This document shows positions 57,051 to 64,000 of a DNA stretch of 64,000 nucleotides, in pieces. How positions within the stretch are numbered: the first letter of the stretch is position 1; the number at the start of each line of letters is the position of its first letter. The notes beneath the pieces were generated by a model. It was given only the letters and a program-made list of their open reading frames with translations, was not told the origin of the DNA and did no database searches. This stretch comes from Bos javanicus (Eukaryota; Chordata; Mammalia; Artiodactyla; Bovidae). The stretch spans positions 119,610,312 to 119,674,311 of the forward strand of contig NC_083868.1 of the NCBI RefSeq assembly GCF_032452875.1. The letters run 5' to 3'. Made by a program: the position numbers and the translations under genes.

Positions 57051-57775
57051 ATATAACAGTTTATACATAAGATGTAGCTAATATCTTACAAAATTTTCAT
57101 AATCTCAATATAGTAATAGTGATTTTTGTAGTTGATGGAAGGAACTAGAAGGTCAAGGTCTTGAGACAAACATTTATCACTTTATAACCAAATTAGAAAA
57201 AAGTATTTTCTTATAAAAGGTTATAATGGATTTCTTTTTTTATGTCTATTACCAATACAAATATTTTATATTTGAAAATAAATTTGTTATTTTAACATTT
57301 TAATTATGAAAACAACTTTTTTCACTTCATGTAGAGAATTCAGGCTCCTCTCTATACATGTTTTGTAAGATTATTTTCTTTAAAAATAAATATATATATA
57401 TATACTTAAACAAACAGAAGAATAGCTTTGTAAATAGAAATATGCAAGGTTAATTAATGAATCTCTTAATTTCTTAATTGTTATTTCCTCCTATGGACTT
57501 TGGCCAATGATTTTTTATTTTAGGTAACAATTAATTCAGTTAAATGAATTGTCTATTTTCAGCCAATAGATCTTTCTTGGTCTCCCACTGTGTCTGAGGC
57601 ACTAAGTGAGGGGCTGGGATTAATCACCTGGTCACGTAAAACTCCAAACAATCTTTAGTGTTTGGAATCACAGGAGACATGATAGCATAAGATTGAGAGG
57701 GAAGAGTTGCCTTGGTGAATTATAAACTGCAGAAATGGGAAAATAACATTGATTACAAAAATTTATCCATTTAGT
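57051..57775. other. No supported feature
   Basis: About 725 bp of AT-rich sequence with a short (TA)n run at 57388-57403. Confidence 0.55.
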
Positions 57776-57855
57776 GAAAGTGAAGTTGCTCAGTCATGTC
57801 CAACTCTTTGTGACCCCATGGACTGTAGCCTACCAGGCTCCTCCCTCCATGGGAT
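57776..57855 (-). mobile_element. Bov-tA SINE fragment
   Basis: Tail-side part only (GTTGCTCAGTCATGTCC to CTCCATGGGA), so it is internally cut. Confidence 0.85.
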
Positions 57856-58326
57856 AACCTAAAATATATCATAGAGAATCAGCACATACTATTATTCTAT
57901 ATGCCATTTATACAGCTCTTTTTTGTAACAGGAAGATTTATTGATGGAATGTTAAACTTCTGCTTTTAGAAATTATCTGAATTGTATTGTGGACACATTT
58001 CTATTTGACTATAAAGCCATCATTACCAATAAATCATTGATTGGAGTAAAGATTTCAACCATCAACTTTCTCCATGATGATTTTACATTTTTCGTTATGC
58101 TTTGAGATTATGTTGTACCCTAGGCCAGAAACCTATTGCTGTAAGCTAGAAAGATGAGAATTTAATGAGGTATAAAACATACACAAATTGCAGCATCAAT
58201 GATGATGTCTTAATAGCTTAAGAGGTCTGCATAACTGTATTATAAACTGGAACATAAAAAGATATAACATGTAGACATCAAGCTTGTAAGTCAGCAACCC
58301 AAGGGCCTAAGAGCTTTACAACCTGA
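57856..58326. other. No supported feature
   Basis: About 470 bp of AT-rich unassigned sequence. Confidence 0.55.
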
Positions 58327-58515
58327 GAGAGAAAGTGGAAGTCGCTCAGTTGTGTCAGACTTTTTGTGACCTCATGGACTATACAATCCATAGAATTCTC
58401 CAGGCCAGAATACTAGATTTCCCTCCTCCAGGGGATATTCCCAACCCAGGGATCAAACCCAGATCTTCCACATTGCAGGTAGATTCTTTACCATCTGAGC
58501 CACAAGGGAAGCCCT
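58327..58515 (-). mobile_element. Bov-tA SINE
   Basis: Reverse copy with the head complement at the right (GAGCCACAAGGGAAGCCC) and a small internal deletion near 58385. Confidence 0.9.
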
Positions 58516-60780
58516 GAGCAGAATTTGTTTCAATTTTCTTAAAAAACAAATTCAGGACATACATTTATTAGGAAGTTTTTTTTTTTTTTCCCCTAAAAGT
58601 ATATCTTCTTCTAAAAGTCAGGCTGAGCTTACTTCTTTGTTGAAATAGAACAACATTGGTATAATGATGTTGTTAATTTTTAAAATAATTGTTCTCTTTA
58701 AAAGATAGATGACAGGACAAGAATGCACTTCTGTGATTAGAAGCTGAAGCAAAGGGATGGGGAGAGGAAGTGGGTGTGGCATGGGAAGGTGATCCTGTTC
58801 AGGTATGGAGGTGACCATCAATCTAGTGCCTGCTTCCTCGATTTACTTACAAGATCTCTGAAACATAATCCAACCAAATCTATTTATTTCACAACATGAA
58901 GACTTTCTGAGAATATCTTTTAAACCTCCTTCTGAAAGTCAGTTCTATTTATTGCCTTACCATTCTTTCTTTACCTTCCTAGGTTTAAATCCAGCAGCTA
59001 TAGCAGTAGCAACCTGCTGAGTATCCTAGACAATTTCTGACACATGAGGGCTCCACAGTCTGTCAAACTGAAAGCTGTCAGGTTTTTTTTTTTTTTTTTT
59101 TTTAGATTTTTATCTTGAAATTGAAGGGAGAAAGATCTATTGGATTTCAAGGATACTAATTTAACAATGACTGCATTTTATTAACATATTTAGGAGAAAT
59201 ATTAAAAATGAAGTAGCAGTGTATTATAGAGATACAAGATTTTGGGTGGGCTTTTTTTTTTTTTTAAGCCATACTTCATAGGTTCAATTCTCAGATTTGC
59301 TAGTTAATAACTTGATAAATGTGTAATCTTGGATAAATTATTTTCATTATATTTCCATCTCTTTGTATGTAAAAGGGGAATTATAATAATATAATAGTAA
59401 TATCTACCTCAAAGTTTCTTTCCACTTAGCATAAAACCTGGTGCACAAATGTTGGACAGTTCACCTCTTTCCTTAAAAAGTTTCCCTGATTAATTGGGGG
59501 CACCTGTGTACTTTGGTTGCTGTGTATTTCACATGGAATCAAATCACATTTGCAATTATTTTTGAAGCTTGACACTTTCATACAGATTAAGGAAAATCTA
59601 GAGAAGAACTTGCTTTGAAGACAAAATGTTAATATCTAAGTTAATAGCATTCCTCTTAGAATGTGTTTTCTGTTGAAAATGTCTCTCTATTAAAAGGAAA
59701 CCACATTCACATTCTAGGGAGTTCCAGATAAGTTAATAATTGAAAAATATTTGATTGTTGAAAGTTTTACCACATGTCAAAACTAGAAAGTTTATAATAA
59801 TTTGATGGGAAAATTTTCCAGTTTATTTTTTATCATCAAAACTTATAGTTAGAAATTTTGTATTTTAATTAATTTCAGGAATTATTTTTATCTCTTATAG
59901 AAAAGACAGACTAAATTTGGGGAAAAAACAGATCTTTTCTATATGTGCAAATAGAACTAAATAAAGTTTGAAAATCCAGATATGCATTCCAATATTTCCA
60001 AACTCATCTGATTTTAAGCATCAGCCAGAGTTATTTTTGATAATTCAGTTTCCTAGGGTTCATTCCAGGGCTATGAAATTAGAAGCTTCAAGACAGTTTA
60101 TAATAACAGTCTAGGTGATCCTTATGATCAGATAAATATGTAATAAACTTAAATATGTAATAAACTAACTTAAGTGTTTCTCCGAATTAAACATGTCTTT
60201 TGAGACATTTAATCAGTTAAAGACAACATGGGCTTTCTAAGAGAGACGCTTGTGTTAAGAAGAATGTACCAGTTTGAACAGTAATAAAATTTTCATTTTA
60301 TAAACAAAACTAAGTTAATTATCTTAATTTCATTTAATCACCACACACTATTCAAATTAGTTATATTTAAATTTGTAATTTCTTCAGATTCATAAATGTT
60401 TTAACTCTAACAGTCATATATAAGAAGTCCAGACCGTAGCTAAGATTTTTAAGTAAAAACCAACTGTTGCTGGTTTAATTTGTGAAAGGATTTTAAATAT
60501 TGATTTCTTTCTTTAACAAATAATTTAAACTATCTACACATTCGTGCCTGCCAAGCTATTGTGTGAATTTTTACCAGCTGGGAATTATCCTCTCATTCTC
60601 TGGTGTGATTAACACTTCCAGCTGTAGAATAATTAAAACTGTCAATCAGTTCTGAAACAGAGTACAACGGTTTCCCATTTGCTCATCAGTTAGAGCTAAC
60701 TGAGGTGTCCAGCTGTCATCACAACGACATGAACTCACATCCTGTCCCTCTTTTCTCCCACCTCCTGCTCTTTTTCCGTC
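58516..60780. other. Repeat-poor AT-rich stretch
   Basis: About 2.3 kb with T-runs at about 58577-58590, 59082-59103 and 59252-59265. I recognise no gene or repeat family. Confidence 0.5.
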
Positions 60781-60836
60781 ACACATGCACACACACACAC
60801 ACTACACCACACCACACCACACCACACCACACCTCA
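60781..60836. repeat. (CA)n and (ACACC)n microsatellite
   Basis: CACACACACAC followed by five or six CCACA-type pentamers. Confidence 0.95.
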
Positions 60837-60863
60837 CTATGAAGGTTGAATTTGGGTTCTACT

Positions 60864-61161
60864 CAAATTTGATTCGGAGAAGGCAATGGCACCCCACTCC
60901 AGTACTCTTGCTTGGAAAATCCCATGGATGGAGAAGCCTGGTAGGCTGCAGTCCACGGGGTCGCTAAGAGTCAGACACAACTGAGCGACTTCACTTTCAC
61001 CTTTCACTTTCATGCATTGGAGAAGGAAATGGCAACCCACTCCGGTGTTCTTGCCTGGAGAATCCCAGGGACAGGGGAGCCTGGCGAGCTGCCGTCTATG
61101 GGGTCGCACAGAGTCAGACATGACTGAAGCAACTTAGCAGCAGCAGCAGCAAATTTGATTC
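60864..61161 (+). mobile_element. Bov-A2 dimeric SINE with target-site duplication
   Basis: Forward dimer (60876 to about 61149) ending in (AGC)n. CAAATTTGATTC occurs at 60864-60875 and 61150-61161. Both units are near consensus. Confidence 0.95.
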
Positions 61162-61311
61162 TTTTCTATGCCATCAATTTTTCAAAATGTGTTCTGCTTA
61201 TTATCTTTAAGGAAAGCTGGGGGAAAATGAGATCAGAAAGTTAAGGAATTGTTGATGATAAGTGTTTCCTGAATAGTACATATTTTTTTGGACCATGGTA
61301 ACATACATTTA

Positions 61312-61600
61312 ATTAATTTTCCCTCTTTTATGGAGATATAATTGGCACATAACATTATGTAAGTTTAGTGTGTACAATGTGATGATTTGATACACTCATG
61401 TATTGCAAAATGATTACCACTATGGTGTAAGCTAACACTTCCATCACTTCACAGTTATCATTTGTGTGTGTGTGGTGAGAACATTTAAGATCTACTCTTA
61501 ACAACTTTCAAGTACATAATACAGTATTCATAACTATAACTACCATGCTGTATGCCAGATCTCAGAACTTTTTCATTTTATAACTGGAAGTTTATTTAGT
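61312..61600 (-). mobile_element. Old L1 3' end, antisense
   Basis: TGGAGATATAATTGGCACATA, TTTAAGATCTACTCTTAACAAC and TTTTATAACTGGAAGTTTAT follow the order of an old L1 3' UTR complement. Confidence 0.7.
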
Positions 61601-61891
61601 TTTAGAACTTCTTCCTTCCTGACCTGTTGGCACTAACCTAAAATACTTCCTCCCATATGTAACCTCCCATCAGCACATTCTATGATGATTAAGCTTCTGG
61701 GCCAAGAAGAAAAAAAATGATGGGGAACAAAATTCACAGAGATTGTTGAAGGATTAATTCTTCAGGGTGTTATAGAGTCTTCAGTCTTGCACCAACATAA
61801 TGACTAAAAATGCAATGTGGAAGCAGAAAATTAAATTCATATATCTCTGAAAGTTCCAGCCTCACCTCTGCTTCTTAAATGTTTTTTATAA

Positions 61892-63912
61892 GTCTAAATC
61901 ATATCCCTTACAGTTATACAGTGAAAATGACAAATAGATTCAAGGGATTAGATCTGATAGATAGAATGCCTGAAGAACTATGGATGGAAGTTCCTGACAC
62001 TGTACAGGAGGCAGTGATCAAGACCATCCCCAAGAAAAAGAAATGCAAAAAAGGCAAAATGGTCATCTGAGGAAAGCTTACAGATAGCTGAGGAAAAAAA
62101 GAGAAGTGAAAGGCAAAGGAGAAAAGGAATGATATTCCCATTTGAATGCAGAGTTCCACAGAATAGCAAGAAGAGATAAGAAAGCCTTCCTCAATGATCA
62201 ATGCAAAGATATAGAAGAAAACAACAGAATGGGGAATACTAGAGATCTCTTCAAGAAAATTAGATACTAAGGGAACATTTCATGCAAAGATGGGCACAAT
62301 AAAGGACAGAAATGGAATGGACCTAACAGAAGCAGAAGATATTAAGAAGAGGTGGCAAGAATACACAGAAGAACTATGCAAAAAAGATCTTCATGACCCA
62401 GATAACCATGATGGTGTGATCACTGACCTAGAGCCAGATATCCTGGAATGCGAAGTCAAGTGAGCCTGAGGAAACATCACTACAAACAAAGCCAGTAGAG
62501 GTGATTGAATTCCAGTTGAGCTATTTCAAATCCTAACAGATGATGCTATGAAAATGCTGCACTCAATATGTCAGCAAATATGGAAACTCAGCAGTGGCCA
62601 CAGGACTGGAAAAGGTCCTGTTTTCATTCCAATCCCAAAGAAAGGCAATGCCAAAGAATGCTCAAAGTACTGCACAATTGCACTCATCTCATACGCTAGT
62701 AATGTTCAAAATTCTCCAAGCCAGGCTTCAACAGTACATGAACTGTGAACTTCCAGATGTTCAAACTGGATTTAGAAAAAGCAGAGGAACCAGTGATCAA
62801 ATTGCCAGAATCTATAAAAGCAAGAGAGTTCAAGAAAAACATCTACTTCTTCTTTATTGACTATACCAAAGCCTTTGACTGTGTGGATCACAACAAATTG
62901 TGGAAAATTCTTAAAGAGATGGGAATACCAGACCACCTGACCTGCCTCCTGAGAAATCTGTATGCAGGTCAAGAAGCAACAGTTAGACCTGGACATGGAA
63001 CAGCAGACTTGTCAAAGCTGTATATTGTCATCCTGTTTATTTAACTTATATGTAGAGTACATCATGCAAAATGCTGGGTTGGATGAAGCACAAGCTGGAA
63101 TCAAGATTGTCGGGAGAAATATCAATAACCTCAGATACACAGATGACACCACCCTTATGGCAGAAAGCAAAGAAGAACTAAAAAGCGTTTTGATGAAAGT
63201 GAAAGAGGAGAGTGAAAAAGTTGGCTTAAAACTAAACATTCAAAAAACTAAGATCATGACATCTGGTCCTATCACTTCATGCAAATAGTTGGGGAAACAA
63301 TGGAAACAGTGGCAGACTTTATTTTCTTGCACTCTAAAATCACTGCAGATGGTGATTGCAGCCATGAAATTAAAAAATGCTTGCTCTTTGGAAGAAAAGC
63401 TATGACTAAGCTAGACAGCATGTTAAAAAGCAGAGACATTACTTTGCCAACGAAGGTCCATCTAGTCAAAGCTATGGTTTTTCCAGTAATTGTGTATGGA
63501 TGTGAGAGTTGGACTATAAAGAAAACTGAGCACCGAAGAATTGATGCTTTTGAACTATAGTGTTGGAGAAGACTCTTGAGAGTCCCTTGGACTGCAGGGA
63601 GATCCAACCAGTCAATCCTAAGGGAAATCAATCCTGATATTCATTGGAAGGACTGATACTGAAGCTGAAACTCCAATACTTTGGCCACCTCATGTGAAGA
63701 ACTGACTCATTTGAAAAGACTCTGATGCTGGGAAAGATTGAAGGTGGGAGGAGAAGGGGGCAACAGAGAGTGAGATGGTTGGATGGCATCACTGAGTCAA
63801 TGGACATGAATTTGAGCAAGCTCTGGGAGTTGGTGATGGATAGAGAAGCCTGGTGTGCTGCAGTCTATGGGGTCATAAAGAGTCAGAAATGACCGAGCGA
63901 CTGAACTGAACT
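61892..63912 (+). mobile_element. BovB LINE, 2.0 kb
   Basis: Starts just after the endonuclease and continues through RT to a GAACT tail. The catalytic box is RYTDD instead of RYADD. Fragments of frame survive at 62745-63044 (FIDYTKAFDCVDHN), 62962-63288 and 63279-63560, but they lie in different frames. A deletion near 62810 removes part of the NIRWIIEK block. It is inactive. Confidence 0.94.
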
Positions 63913-64000
63913 GATAGGTATCATTGCCTGGAGTCAGCAGCCACTGTGTGGTTTTTATGTTTTCCTGTTAGAGTTCTTTTTAACTTAATTAAGCCTTTAA
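63913..64000. other. Unassigned right edge
   Basis: Sequence after the last BovB. Too short to classify. Confidence 0.5.

Noticed and set aside
1..64000. CRISPR array, operons, toxin-antitoxin or phage modules
   Set aside because: The window is vertebrate nuclear DNA. Regularly spaced short repeats were looked for, and only microsatellites and interspersed elements were found.

Overview
This is AT-rich nuclear DNA from a ruminant, almost certainly a bovid. The evidence is the repeat content: about fifteen BovB (RTE-type) LINE copies, more than twenty Bov-tA/Bov-A2 SINEs that share the BovB 3' tail, CHR-type SINEs of cetartiodactyls, ruminant-type L1 3' ends, two solo LTRs resembling the cattle BTLTR1 group, and older mammalian layers (MIR, L2, MER5A, MLT2, ERVL). 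Repeat names come from recognising consensus-like sequence by eye, not from a database search. No prokaryotic gene organisation, rRNA, functional tRNA gene or CRISPR array is visible.

Layout. 0-12.6 kb: SINEs, three BovB 3' ends, an old L1 and an inverted L1 3' end. 12.6-17 kb: repeat-poor DNA containing the only convincing host coding candidate, a 101-bp exon at 15400-15500 with a start codon in good context and both splice sites. 17-19.4 kb: an L2 copy, then a four-layer nest (L1, MER5A inside it, an MLT2 LTR and a BovB tail inside that). 19.4-23 kb: mostly unique. 23.2-31 kb: a solo LTR, three BovB copies, antisense L1, a decayed antisense ERVL pol region and a 1.9-kb BovB. 31-33.6 kb: L1 ends nested with L1 and BovB, an ERVL-like LTR and a MIR. 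33.6-37.2 kb: the longest repeat-poor stretch. 37.2-45.2 kb: SINEs and two large BovB copies in the same direction, one with a 604-codon open frame. 45.2-50.3 kb: two unusual inverted-repeat structures made of otherwise unique sequence, one split by a BovB, then a solo LTR inserted inside a CHR SINE. 50.3-55.4 kb: L2, BovB, L1, a BovB interrupted by an L1, and a BovB with a 5' inversion. 55.4-64 kb: mostly unique AT-rich DNA with scattered SINEs and old L1 ends, closed by a 2-kb BovB.

How it fits together. The window looks like intronic or intergenic DNA around one possible 5' coding exon of a large gene I could not name. Every long open frame belongs to a dead or dying retrotransposon. BovB supplies the reverse transcriptase presumed to have mobilised the Bov-tA/Bov-A2 SINEs. 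Many insertions have readable target-site duplications, so their relative order can be worked out. I found no new protein system. The most unusual items are the inverted-repeat structures at 46-49 kb, the 5'-inverted BovB at 54.5 kb, the BovB open frame with a hidden frame-shifted core, and the orphan exon.
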